A stretch of DNA of 64,000 nt from Streptomyces sp. CB00316 (GTDB taxonomy: Bacteria > Actinomycetota > Actinomycetes > Streptomycetales > Streptomycetaceae), in the NCBI RefSeq assembly GCF_001905595.1, contig NZ_LIXI01000006.1, positions 1 to 64,000 on the forward strand. The letters are read 5' to 3'. The translations under genes and the position numbers were made by a program. Positions 7,688 to 16,600 of the stretch are shown here, piece after piece. Numbering within the stretch: position 1 is the first letter of the stretch; every line of letters starts with the position of its first letter. The notes beneath the pieces are model-generated. The model worked only from the letters and a program-made list of their open reading frames with translations, had not been told where the DNA came from and did not search any database.

Positions 7688-8821
7688 TCAGGTGGGCGTT
7701 GAGGCCAGCGAGAGGTACACCGCTGCGAAGTCCGTGATCGCGAGCAGTTCGGCCAGGGTCTCCAGTTCGCTGCCCTCGTCCGGTTCCAGTTCGCTGAGCG
7801 GTGTGTCGTGGCCGAGCGCCAGTTCCCGGGCCGCCGGGTAGGCGCTGAGGCCGCCCGTGGGGCGGTCCCTCAGCAGGACGACCCTGGCTCTGAGGGTCTC
7901 CCCCTCGTCCACCCGGTCCCGGAAGAAGTCGTCCGGGTCCGCGCCGGCCGCGAAGTCCCCCGCGAGCAGGGTGCCGTGCGAGGGCAGCGCCTCGGGGAGT
8001 TCCGCGGCGAGGGCGGGGCGGCCCGCGAGCTCGGACAGCACGGCGGCGAAGCGGCGGCCGACCGGGCCCGCCGCCTCGCCCTCCGTCCACAGCAGCGGCA
8101 GGCTGTCCGCGAGCTCGGCGGCGAGCGTCTTGGCCGGGTTGCTGTACGTGGCGATGGCCGGGCCGCAGCGTTCCGCGGTGCGGTCCAGGCGGTCGGCGAC
8201 CTTCTGCAGCTCCTCGGCGGGGGCGGTCACGAGGCCCACCCGGTCGAGGAGGGCCAGCAGCGGGGTGAGCAGCGCCCACAGGGTGCCGGGTCCGGCGGCC
8301 GAGACCTCCGCGTCGTACTCGCCGTGCGGGGCGGCCGCCATCGGTACGACCAGGCCGTGCACGCCGTCCACCGCTTCGCGCAGCGGGGAGCGGGTGGGGG
8401 CGACGGCGACCACGGTGCAGCCGCGGCGGTACGCCTGTTCGGCGAGGAGGGCGAGGCCCGGCTCCGAGCCGTCGGCGGTCGCGATGAGGAGGAGGTCCAC
8501 GGAGCCGGCCCAGCCGGGCAGGGCCCAGCGCAGGGCGCCGGGGGCGGGGGCGACGCCTGTGGGGTGGATCCGGGCCACCGGGGCGGCCGCGCCCGCGAGT
8601 GCGCCGATCAGATCGGCGACGCCGGATGCGGCGGTGCCGGGGCCGGCGACGAGGACGGCACGGGGGCGGCCTTCGGGGTTCAGGCCGCCGATGCCGGCCT
8701 CGGCGGCGTGCCGGGCGGCGGTGCGGACCCGGGCGCCTGCCTCGGCTGCGCCGCGGAGCAGGTCGCGGCGGTCGGCCCTGGCCAGGGCTTCCGGGGCGTC
8801 GAGCAAGGACTCGTCGAGCAT
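7688..8821 (-). CDS. SIS-domain protein, phosphoglucose/phosphomannose isomerase-like
   Basis: The 377-residue protein has a sugar-isomerase (SIS) fold: an N-terminal phosphosugar-binding half (about 50-200) and a C-terminal half resembling the bacterial bifunctional phosphoglucose/phosphomannose isomerase C-terminal domain. It begins MLDESLLDAPEALARADRRD. Orthologues sit next to manA and manB in mycobacteria and streptomycetes, which suggests a hexose-phosphate role. Activity is not proven, and some members may be regulatory. The ATG at 8821 marks the first family-like residue. The start codon is not overlapped, and 142 bp separates it from the Trm112-like gene. Confidence 0.85.
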   Translation of the reverse strand: MLDESLLDAPEALARADRRDLLRGAAEAGARVRTAARHAAEAGIGGLNPEGRPRAVLVAGPGTAASGVADLIGALAGAAAPVARIHPTGVAPAPGALRWALPGWAGSVDLLLIATADGSEPGLALLAEQAYRRGCTVVAVAPTRSPLREAVDGVHGLVVPMAAAPHGEYDAEVSAAGPGTLWALLTPLLALLDRVGLVTAPAEELQKVADRLDRTAERCGPAIATYSNPAKTLAAELADSLPLLWTEGEAAGPVGRRFAAVLSELAGRPALAAELPEALPSHGTLLAGDFAAGADPDDFFRDRVDEGETLRARVVLLRDRPTGGLSAYPAARELALGHDTPLSELEPDEGSELETLAELLAITDFAAVYLSLASTPT

Positions 8822-8963
8822 GGCGGTGGGCCTCCGATCACCGGGTGGGGTGCGGGATGCGGGTGCGGTGGCGGGGTGCGGGGGTGGGGGCCCTGTTCGA
8901 GGTGCGTCCCTGTCCGTCCGGGCCGGCGTGCCGCGCGGGTTCCCGTACGCGCTTCGCTCGCTG

Positions 8964-9146
8964 TCAGGCGGGGCGGCGGGCCTCGTCGACGAGCAGGACC
9001 GGGATACCGTCCCGGACCGGGTAGGCCAGGCCGCAGTCGGCGCCGGTGCAGACCAGCTCCGGGCTGTCGGCCGCGGTGCGGTCGTCGAGCGGGGAGTGGC
9101 AGGCCGGGCAGGCCAGGATCTCCAGGAGGCCGGCTTCGAGCGGCAT
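8964..9146 (-). CDS. Trm112-like small zinc-ribbon protein
   Basis: The 60-residue protein has four cysteines in two pairs: C13-P-A-C16 and C33 with C38. This is the Trm112/UPF0434 zinc-ribbon arrangement. It begins MPLEAGLLEILACPACHSPL and ends in VLLVDEARRPA. Trm112 proteins are activating partners of methyltransferases in eukaryotes and archaea; in bacteria partners are mostly unknown. In actinobacteria it is commonly found between manB and the SIS gene, as here. Only the short form starting at ATG 9146 fits the family. Confidence 0.9.
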   Translation of the reverse strand: MPLEAGLLEILACPACHSPLDDRTAADSPELVCTGADCGLAYPVRDGIPVLLVDEARRPA

Positions 9147-9456
9147 GGGGTGGGTCCCTTCGAGCGGTGCGATTTCTGATTCACGTGGATCAGGCGTCGT
9201 CAGCCTACCGCCGGGGGGACGGGGGCGCGGCCCGGCCGGGGGTGGGGGCACCGGGGATGGGGCGGTGGGCTGGGGTGGGGGCCGGGAGGTGCGGCTGCGG
9301 GGTGGGGCGCCTGCGGCGGGCTGTTCCCCTAACCGCCCCTTCCCGAAAGCGGGGCTGCGCCCCGGGCCCATCTTTTCCTCAAGCGCCGGACAGGCTGAGA
9401 TGATCGGCCGGGACGGGCTGAGATGGTCGCCCTGGCGGGCTGAAACGGCGAAGCCC
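9147..9456. other. 310-bp intergenic region between Trm112-like gene and manB
   Basis: The stretch is G-rich with runs of GGGG and GGTGGGG near 9200-9300. The only recognisable element is the dispersed repeat at 9307-9412. No convincing promoter or small gene was seen. Confidence 0.6.
9307..9412 (+). repeat. dispersed intergenic repeat, copy A
   Basis: This roughly 100-bp element closely resembles 21720-21812. Shared blocks include CCGCCCCTTCCCGA and CTCAAGCGCCGGA, followed by GGCTGA. A small inverted repeat (GCGGGGCTGCGCCCCG in this copy) sits between them. It lies just downstream of the manB stop codon. Similar sequences occur at gene ends across Streptomyces genomes, to my recollection. 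Confidence 0.65.
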
Positions 9457-10824
9457 TCAGGCGCGGATCAAGGCCAGCACCTCGTCCCGTACCGCCGTCA
9501 TCGTCGGCTCGTCCCTCGCCTCCACGTTCAGGCGCAGCAGGGGTTCCGTGTTCGAGGCGCGGAGGTTGAACCACCAGTCCGTGGATGTGACCGTCAGGCC
9601 GTCCAGGTCGTCGAACGTGATGTCGTCGCGGGTGCTGTAGGCGGACCTGATGGCGGTCAGGCTGGCTGTCTGGTCGGCGACCGTGGAGTTGATCTCGCCG
9701 GAGCCTGCGTAGCGGTCGTAGGCGGCGACGAGTTCCGAGAGGGGGCCGGCCTGGCTACCCAGGGCGGCCAGGACGTGGAGGGCCGCCAGCATGCCCGTGT
9801 CGGCGTTCCAGAAGTCGCGGAAGTAGTAGTGGGCCGAGTGTTCGCCGCCGAAGATCGCGCCGTGCTCGGCCATCTCCGTCTTGATGAAGGAGTGCCCGAC
9901 CCGGGTGCGGACCGGGGTGCCGCCGTTCTCGCGGACCACCTCGGGGACGGACCAGGAGGTGATCAGGTTGTGGATGACCGTGCCCTTGCCGCCGTTGCGG
10001 GCCAGTTCGCGGGCGGCGACCAGGGCCGTGATCGCGGAGGGAGAGACTCCGGCGCCCCGCTCGTCGACGACGAAGCAGCGGTCCGCGTCGCCGTCGAAGG
10101 CGAGGCCGAGGTCGGCGCCCTCGGCGAGGACGCGGGCCTGGAGGTCGACGATGTTCTTCGGGTCAAGGGGGTTGGCCTCGTGGTTGGGGAAGGTGCCGTC
10201 GAGGTCGAAGTAGAGGGGGATCAGGTCGAGGGGCAGGCCCTGGAAGACCGTGGGGACCGTGTGGCCTCCCATGCCGTTGCCCGCGTCGACCACGACCTTC
10301 AGGGGGCGGATGGACGTGAGGTCGACCAGCCCCAGGAGGTGGGCGGCGTAATCCGTGAGGGTGTCGCGTTCCGTGATCGTGCCGGGGGTGGGGGACGCGG
10401 GGGGCTGGGGGGCGCCTTCCGACCACTCCTCCACCAGCGTACGGATCTCCTTCAGGCCCGTGTCCTGGCCGACCGGCGCCGCTCCCGCCCGGCACATCTT
10501 GATGCCGTTGTACTGCGCGGGGTTGTGCGAGGCCGTGAACATCGCGCCCGGGAGGTCCAGCGCCCCCGACGCGTAGTACAGCTGGTCCGTCGAGCAGAGG
10601 CCGATGAGCGTGACGTCCGCGCCCCGGGCCGCCGCGCCCCTGGCGAAGGCGCCGGACAGGGCCGGGGACGTGGGGCGCATGTCGTGGCCGATCACGATCG
10701 CGTCGGCTGCCGTGACCTGGACGAACGCGGCTCCGAACAGCTCGGCCAGCGACTCGTCCCACTGGTCGGGCACCACGCCACGTACGTCGTACGCCTTCAC
10801 GAGCTGCGACAGATCAGCAACCAC
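9457..10824 (-). CDS. manB: phosphomannomutase/phosphoglucomutase
   Basis: The 455-residue alpha-D-phosphohexomutase converts mannose-6-phosphate to mannose-1-phosphate, and possibly the glucose equivalents. The active-site phosphoserine loop TASHNPAQYNGIK is near residue 105, the Mg-binding loop DGDADRC near residue 250, and the sugar-binding loop GGEHSAHYYF near residue 330, in the expected order. The C-terminal phosphate-binding domain contains RASNTEP. It is the middle step between manA and manC. The gene starts 67 bp after the DUF3499 gene and is probably co-transcribed with it. Confidence 0.95.
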   Translation of the reverse strand: MVADLSQLVKAYDVRGVVPDQWDESLAELFGAAFVQVTAADAIVIGHDMRPTSPALSGAFARGAAARGADVTLIGLCSTDQLYYASGALDLPGAMFTASHNPAQYNGIKMCRAGAAPVGQDTGLKEIRTLVEEWSEGAPQPPASPTPGTITERDTLTDYAAHLLGLVDLTSIRPLKVVVDAGNGMGGHTVPTVFQGLPLDLIPLYFDLDGTFPNHEANPLDPKNIVDLQARVLAEGADLGLAFDGDADRCFVVDERGAGVSPSAITALVAARELARNGGKGTVIHNLITSWSVPEVVRENGGTPVRTRVGHSFIKTEMAEHGAIFGGEHSAHYYFRDFWNADTGMLAALHVLAALGSQAGPLSELVAAYDRYAGSGEINSTVADQTASLTAIRSAYSTRDDITFDDLDGLTVTSTDWWFNLRASNTEPLLRLNVEARDEPTMTAVRDEVLALIRA

Positions 10825-10891
10825 GGCCGGTCCTCCTGGTGTTTACGGAGGGTCCAACCTACCCGGCCGGGCGATACCCCAGGAGGTGGCC

Positions 10892-11269
10892 TCAGGAGTC
10901 CGGGGAGCGCAGCACTCTCAGGTGGCCTCGGCGGGCGACTTCCACCGGGTCGGCGGCTCGGGGGCCCCGGCCTCCGCCGTCCGGCCCGCGGTCGTGCGGA
11001 CGGGCCGCTTCCCGTACCGCGTTGGCCAGGGCTTCGAGGTCGTCACCGCTGGGATGCGCGGGGGCGGAGCCGTCGGAGAGGCGCACCACCTCCCAGCCGC
11101 GTGGCGCGGTCAGCCGCTCACTGTGCTCGGCACAGAGGTCGTAGCAGTGGGGCTCGGCGTAGGTGGCGAGCGGGCCGAGGACCGCAGTCGAGTCGGCATA
11201 GACGTACGTCAGTGTCGCGACGGCAGGGCGGCCGCACGCGGTGCGCGAACAGCGACGTACAGGGCTCAC
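10892..11269 (-). CDS. DUF3499 family protein
   Basis: The 125-residue actinobacterial protein of unknown function carries a Cys/His-rich N-terminal region: RRCSRTACGRPA, then PHCYDLCAEHSERL. This could bind one or two metal ions. The C-terminal 40 residues are Gly/Arg/Asp-rich and probably disordered. The GTG at 11269 is chosen because the family begins with SPVRRCSR; the open frame continues upstream but is not conserved-looking. A TACCGT hexamer ends 8 nt before this GTG, so the mRNA may be leaderless. Orthologues sit next to manB in mycobacteria. Confidence 0.85.
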   Translation of the reverse strand: MSPVRRCSRTACGRPAVATLTYVYADSTAVLGPLATYAEPHCYDLCAEHSERLTAPRGWEVVRLSDGSAPAHPSGDDLEALANAVREAARPHDRGPDGGGRGPRAADPVEVARRGHLRVLRSPDS

Positions 11270-11645
11270 GATGTTGGACGGTACCGCACTCTTGAGCGGG
11301 CTGCGACGACTCTCCCCCGGCTCACCCCGCCGTGTCGTCCTGTGGTCCTCGACACACCCCGACTCCAGCAGCCCTCCTGACCTGCGTCGCGGCGGGGGTG
11401 TGGTGCGGGACGGGTGGTGCGGAAGGTGCGCGCCGGTTCGGATGGCAGCGTTCCGCTCACTGTCGATGATCGGATCAGGGGCCTGAAATGGGCTCAACCT
11501 TGGCCTGAATGTTCAACCGTGGACAGGAGGCCCACATCGGGGTGGACAGCCGCAATGTTCCGGTCGGCGGGCGGCCGGGGGAAACGGTCGCGGCGCCGCG
11601 TCCTCGGCACGATCGGGCCGTCCCGGGGAGCGTTACGCTGCGTCG
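11270..11645. other. 376-bp divergent intergenic region
   Basis: It separates the DUF3499 gene (minus) from the zincin-like gene (plus). Candidate -10 hexamers lie unusually close to both starts (TACCGT for DUF3499; TACGCT at about 11634-11639 for the zincin gene), which suggests leaderless transcripts. Nothing else was recognised. Confidence 0.4.
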
Positions 11646-12080
11646 GTGATGGACAGCTCCGTACCTTCCCCCCACCCGTTCGAGCCGCGGCCCCGGCGCC
11701 GCGACCGTCATGGCCGCGGTATGCGGGGTCCGGTCGCACCGCCCCAGGTGCCGCTGTCGGCCAGCCGGGGCGAGGTCTTCCGGGATCTGGTCCAGGACTC
11801 GGTGGAGCGTCTGGAGCGGCGCTGGCCCCAGCTGGCCGAGGTCGACTTCGTCGTCCTGGACGTGCCCAGCGATCTGGAGGACAGCGTTCCGCTCGGCAGC
11901 GCCGTATCGGCGGCCAAGGGACGGCCCGCGCAGATCGTCGTCTACCGGCGGCCCATCGAGATCCGCACCAAGAGCCGCGACGAACGCTCCCTCCTGGTCC
12001 ACGAGGTCGTCGTCGAGCAGGTCGCCGAGCTGCTGGGACTGGCCCCGGAGTCGGTCGATCCGCGGTACGGGCAGGACTGA
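11646..12080 (+). CDS. zincin-like metallopeptidase family protein with degenerate active site
   Basis: The 144-residue protein (143 if the adjacent ATG 11649 is used) resembles the short zincin-like family found beside manB/DUF3499 in actinobacteria. The body (about 35-144) includes DFVVLDVPSDLED and IVVYRRPIEIRTKSRDE. The expected zinc motif HExxH is replaced by HEVVVEQVAELLGL: the second histidine is missing, though a Glu follows. It may be a structural or non-catalytic relative. The N-terminal 30 residues are Arg/Pro-rich. No ribosome-binding site precedes the tandem GTG-ATG, consistent with a leaderless start at GTG 11646. Confidence 0.75.
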   Translation: MMDSSVPSPHPFEPRPRRRDRHGRGMRGPVAPPQVPLSASRGEVFRDLVQDSVERLERRWPQLAEVDFVVLDVPSDLEDSVPLGSAVSAAKGRPAQIVVYRRPIEIRTKSRDERSLLVHEVVVEQVAELLGLAPESVDPRYGQD

Positions 12081-12091
12081 GCCCGGACCCG

Positions 12092-12116
12092 GGCACGGGC
12101 CCCTTTTTCCCGTGCC
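12092..12116. terminator. small bidirectional terminator
   Basis: An 8-bp stem (GGCACGGG 12092-12099 with CCCGTGCC 12109-12116) has a loop containing five T residues. It lies between the convergent zincin-like and DUF5719 genes. Confidence 0.5.
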
Positions 12117-12127
12117 TGCCGTACCCC

Positions 12128-13675
12128 TCAGTCGTCCAGGACCGACAGGTCCTGCCGCGCCGACGGCACCACCACCGTGCCGCCGTCGTCCGGCAGCGTC
12201 TGCACCGTGAACATCTGGACGCCGTCCTCCGGGAGGACCAGTGCCCGTGACGCGTGGACCGGGCCGCCCGACACCGTCTCGACGGTCAGCGCGTACGCGC
12301 CCTTGAACCCGGCCGGGGGCTTCGGGGTGACGGACATCGTCGTACCGGCCTTGACCGTGTAGGTCTCGACGGCCGCTTCGCCGCCCTCGCTCCCCGCCGA
12401 GGTGGTCACCTTCACCGTGGCCGTCGCACCGGGTGCGGCCAGGGAGAGCGTGGAGCCCTCGGCCCGGTTGTCGGTGACGCTCGCGCGGGCGCCCACCGGG
12501 CCGGTGGCCGGGATGTAGGCGTACTCCTGCTTGGCGCCGGTGCCCCGGACCACCTGGAGGGCGGCGACGATCGGGGTCGCCCGGTTCTTCTCCACGGGGG
12601 TGAGGCGCAGGGAGCCCGGTTCGCCCCGGGTGATGTCCTTCAGGTCGACCGTCGCGGTCATCCCGGACTTGATGTGGAGGGTGTCGTTCCCCGCCGGGGC
12701 GAACGTCGTGTTCTTCCCCATCAGCTGGACCTTCACATCCGCGTCGTTCTCGCCGGGCGCGAACGCCACCAGCTGTACGGAGGTGGCGTCGGCCGGGATG
12801 CCGGGCATCACCAGCGTGCCGGAGGGGTCGGCTGCCGCCGTGAGCCAGTCGGTGCCCGAGCCGTCGTCGGCGGACAGGAGGACCGCTCCGACCCGGCCGG
12901 AGCGGGTGGTGACGTGGGCCGTCAGGTCGTTGACGGACTCGTCGGTGAGGGTGGAGAGCAGGAGCGCGACGCTGGAGCGGGCGGGCACGGTGATGCCGTC
13001 GCCGACCTCGGAGGTGACCGCGCCCTTGGCGCCGAAGAGCTGGATGTCGGCCACGGCCGCGCCGGCGTCGGGGTTCGTGAGGTGGAGATAGTCCTGGCGG
13101 GAGCGCGCGGTGCTCGCGCCGGGGAACCAGAAGTCGGTGTCCGGGGCGGTGCAGCTGACCCCGAGGAGGCCCCGCGCGCCGCCTGCGGTGACCTTGGTGG
13201 TCTGCTGGGCGGCCCAGCCGGGGGCGAGCGTGCCGGTGGCCGTGCCGACGAGGGCCGGGGCGTCGGAACCGTTCGCCTCGGCGAGGACCGGCCTTCCGGG
13301 CTCCTTCACGGCGAGGACCGGCCTGTCGGCCTTCGCCCGTGCCTTCTTCGCCGCCTCCTCGGCCTTCTCGGGGTCCGTCTCGGCCTCGTCGTCGAGGACC
13401 GGCAGGGCCGGCTTCAGCTCGGCGGTGTCCTTCGCGTCCTCGTCCTGGCCCTTGCCCGTCTCCTGTCCGGGCGGGGTGAACGAGGTGTACCTCGTCTCCG
13501 CGAGGTCGGAGGTGCTCGGCGCCGGGCAGACCAGGCTGGAGCGTTCGACCGGCAGCGAGGAGGCGGTCGCGGTCTCCTCGGCGGCCGGGCCCTCGGGCAC
13601 GTTGAGCGAGGCGAAGCCGGTGATGGCGGCCAGGGCGACGGTGCCCGCGATGAGGGACAGGTGGGTGGACTTCAC
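12128..13675 (-). CDS. DUF5719 family secreted protein
   Basis: The 515-residue protein has an N-terminal hydrophobic segment (residues 5-24, after MKSTHLSLIAG) that acts as a signal peptide or anchor. A charged Ala/Glu/Lys-rich linker (about 60-115) follows, then a long beta-rich extracytoplasmic region that matches DUF5719 by position and composition. Function is unknown. Its GTG start at 13673-13675 overlaps the glycosyltransferase stop (13672-13674) in a GTGA junction, so the two are translationally coupled. Partnership with the glycosyltransferase in envelope glycan assembly is a reasonable inference. Confidence 0.8.
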   Translation of the reverse strand: MKSTHLSLIAGTVALAAITGFASLNVPEGPAAEETATASSLPVERSSLVCPAPSTSDLAETRYTSFTPPGQETGKGQDEDAKDTAELKPALPVLDDEAETDPEKAEEAAKKARAKADRPVLAVKEPGRPVLAEANGSDAPALVGTATGTLAPGWAAQQTTKVTAGGARGLLGVSCTAPDTDFWFPGASTARSRQDYLHLTNPDAGAAVADIQLFGAKGAVTSEVGDGITVPARSSVALLLSTLTDESVNDLTAHVTTRSGRVGAVLLSADDGSGTDWLTAAADPSGTLVMPGIPADATSVQLVAFAPGENDADVKVQLMGKNTTFAPAGNDTLHIKSGMTATVDLKDITRGEPGSLRLTPVEKNRATPIVAALQVVRGTGAKQEYAYIPATGPVGARASVTDNRAEGSTLSLAAPGATATVKVTTSAGSEGGEAAVETYTVKAGTTMSVTPKPPAGFKGAYALTVETVSGGPVHASRALVLPEDGVQMFTVQTLPDDGGTVVVPSARQDLSVLDD

Positions 13676-16600
13676 TCGGACTCGCCTCGCGATGCGTTAC
13701 GGGTCTGCCAGGGGGCCTGGCCCGGGGTGTCGGGTTCCTCGCCGTTCTGGGCGGGGTGCTGGGCGGGATCGGCGTACGGGGGCTGCTCCCCGGTGTACTG
13801 CCCGTACTGGTCGTACGGGGCGTACTGGGCGTTCTGGTCGGAGCTGCCGTACTGGTCGGAGTTGCCGTACTGGCCGCCGCCGTCGCCCTGCTCGCCGTCG
13901 TACTGCTGCCGCGGCGGCTGTTGCTGCTGTCCGTACGGGTCCTGGTAGCCGGAGCCCGCGGAGTAGCCGGTGTCCTGCTGGGTGTACGGGTCCTGCTGGG
14001 TGTACGGGTCCTGCTGGTACGCGGCGTGGTCGCCCTGCTGGTAGGAGGTGGTGGCCTGCTGGTCGGCGCCCTGGTACTGGCCGCCGTCCCACCCCCCGTA
14101 ACTCTGCTGCGGGAGCGCCGCGTAGCCGGCGGTGGTGTCCTGCTGGTCGTAGCCGCTGCTCTCGGCGTACAGGTCGGCGCTCTGCTGGTCGGGGATGTAC
14201 TCCCCCGCACCGGCTGTCTCTGCCGGTGCCGACTGCGGGGGCGGCGGGGGCGGGTTCTCGCCCGTGCCGTCCGCCGGATAGCCGTCCCCGGCCGCCCCGG
14301 CCGCCTCGGCCGCCGCGCGGAGCCTGCGGGCCCGGCGGCCGTCGCCGTCCGCGTCGGCGGCGGCGACCGCGGGCGCCTCCTCGGGCAGGTCGTCGTCGAT
14401 CTCCCGGCGGCGGCCCGGCAGGGCCATGACCACCAGGACCACGGCGAGCGCGCCCTGGGCCCAGAGCCAGACGGTGTGGGTGAAGGGGGCGTCGTAGGTG
14501 AGGTCGAGGCGGCCGCCGCCCGGGGGCAGTTCGAAGCCCTGGGCCCAGCCGTCGACGGTCACGCGGGTCAGCGCCCGGCCGTCGACCGTGGCCTGCCAGC
14601 CGGGCGCGGCCTCGTCGGCGATCCGCAGGATGCGGCCCTCGTCGCCCGCCGGGATCTCGGAGTGCGCCTCAACGGGGCCGGAGCCGACCGGGATGCGCTC
14701 GCCCTCACCGCCGGCCGGGACCACCATCACGCGGGCGACCTGGCGGTCCACCCGCCACAGGGCGCTGCCGTCGAGCTGGCTGAGGCGGCTGAGGCCGGGG
14801 GTCGTGTCGAGGACGCGGCTCATCTGGCGCGGTGCTCCGTCGCGTACGAGGACGTACCGGATGGCGAAGTTGCCGAGCTGGCCGCCCTGGTCGGCGCCGG
14901 AGCCCGCGACCAGGTTGGCGACGACCTTGTCCAGGTGGCTGTTGCTGCCCGCCGCCTCGGTCAGCTCGCCGTCGCCGAGGCGGGCGCCGGAGCCGCGGAC
15001 CAGGCTGTACGAGACGGACTCGGGCGAGCTCCCGCCGAGGACGAGGGTGCGCGCCTGGTCGCGGGTCGAGCTCTCCTCGGCCACGAACGCGGGCACCTGG
15101 ACGGGGTCGCGGCGCTCCAGGGGGCCGTCGGCGCCGCCGATCATCCAGCCGAAGGCGGCCAGGGCCGGGGCGAGCCCGGCGGCCAGGGCGATCAGGACCG
15201 CGACGGGCTGGCGCCAGCCGAAGCTCTGCTCGGCGACCCGGACCCGGGCGCCGTCCGCGCCGACGAGCGCGGCGGCGATCAGGGCGGCGCCGTAGACGAG
15301 CGTGGCGGGTCCGGCCCATGTCGAGCCGTTGGCGAGCGCCGCGAAGAACAGGCCGGTGAGCGCGGTGGCCCAGGCGGCCCGGACGGCGAACTGCCGCTCG
15401 CCGCGCAGCAGGGCGGCGAGCGCCGCCAGCACGATGCCGAGCAGCAGGACGCCGCCCGCCGCTTTGGGGCCGCCGGGGCTGATTCCGAGCAGGTCGAGCG
15501 CCGAAGCCGTCCCCGTACCGATGTCCAGGCCCGCTTCGCGCAGGAACGCGGACGGGTCGGTGAGGAGCGTGAGCGACCAGGGGGCCAGCGCCAGCATCGG
15601 GGTGCCCACGGCGGCCAGGAAGCGGAGCCCGTACGCCGTGATGTCGCGGCGGCGCAGCGCCAGCACGCCGAGGCCGAGGATCACGGCGAGCGGCCAGACG
15701 ATCGGGGTGAACGCGGTCGTGATCGTGAGGAGCAGGGCGTACGCCCAGGTCGCGCGCCAGCTGCCGCGCGGCGCGTCCGGGTCGGTGCCGTCGCGGAACC
15801 CGTGGGCGGCGACGGCCGCGCGGGCGATCAGCGGGAGTAGCACGAGCAGGGCGGCGGTGCCGAGGCGGCCGGTGGCCAGGGCGCCGGTCGCGGCGGGCAG
15901 GAAGGCGTACGCGACGCTCGCCCAGGCCCGCAGCAGCCGCGAGGGGAGCAGCGGCCGGGAGGCGAAGTACGCGGTGAGCCCCGCCAGGGGGACCGAGCAG
16001 ACCAGCAGGACGGCGACGGCGAAGCCGGTGGAGCCGAGGAAGAGGGCCGACAGGGCGGCGAGGAGCGCGAGGTAGGGCGGGGCGGTCTCGGTGGAGCCGG
16101 TGGAGATCGTGTGCCAGGCGTCCGCGTACCGGCTCCAGAGCTCGCCGGCCTCCGCGGGGGCGGGCAGCAGGGCGCCGCCGGCGAGGGAGCCGCCGGTGAG
16201 CAGGTTGCGGCAGGCGATGAGGGAGACCGCGAGCAGCAGGGCGAAGAGGACCGGGCCGGGCTTGCGGCCGATTCTCTTGAGCCGCGCGAACTGGTCGACC
16301 TCCAGGAAGTCGGCGTCGTCGCCGCCGGGGCCGGACTCGACGGCTCCGTGCCGCGAACCGCTCGACTCGGCCTCGCCCTTGGTGCCGAAGTTGCCGGCGA
16401 CCTGTTCGACGGTGGCGCGGACGGTGGCGCCCGGCGGCGGGAAGAGGGCGCGCAGTTCGGTCGCGTCGACCACGCCCTTTCCGCGGTCGCGGCGGGCGGC
16501 GAGGATGCGGCCGGGCCGCAGGAGGGTGCCGAGGAGGCCGGTGACCTCGTCGAGTGCCTGGCCCGGGACCTTGCCGACGAGGTAGGCGAGGGTACGCAGG

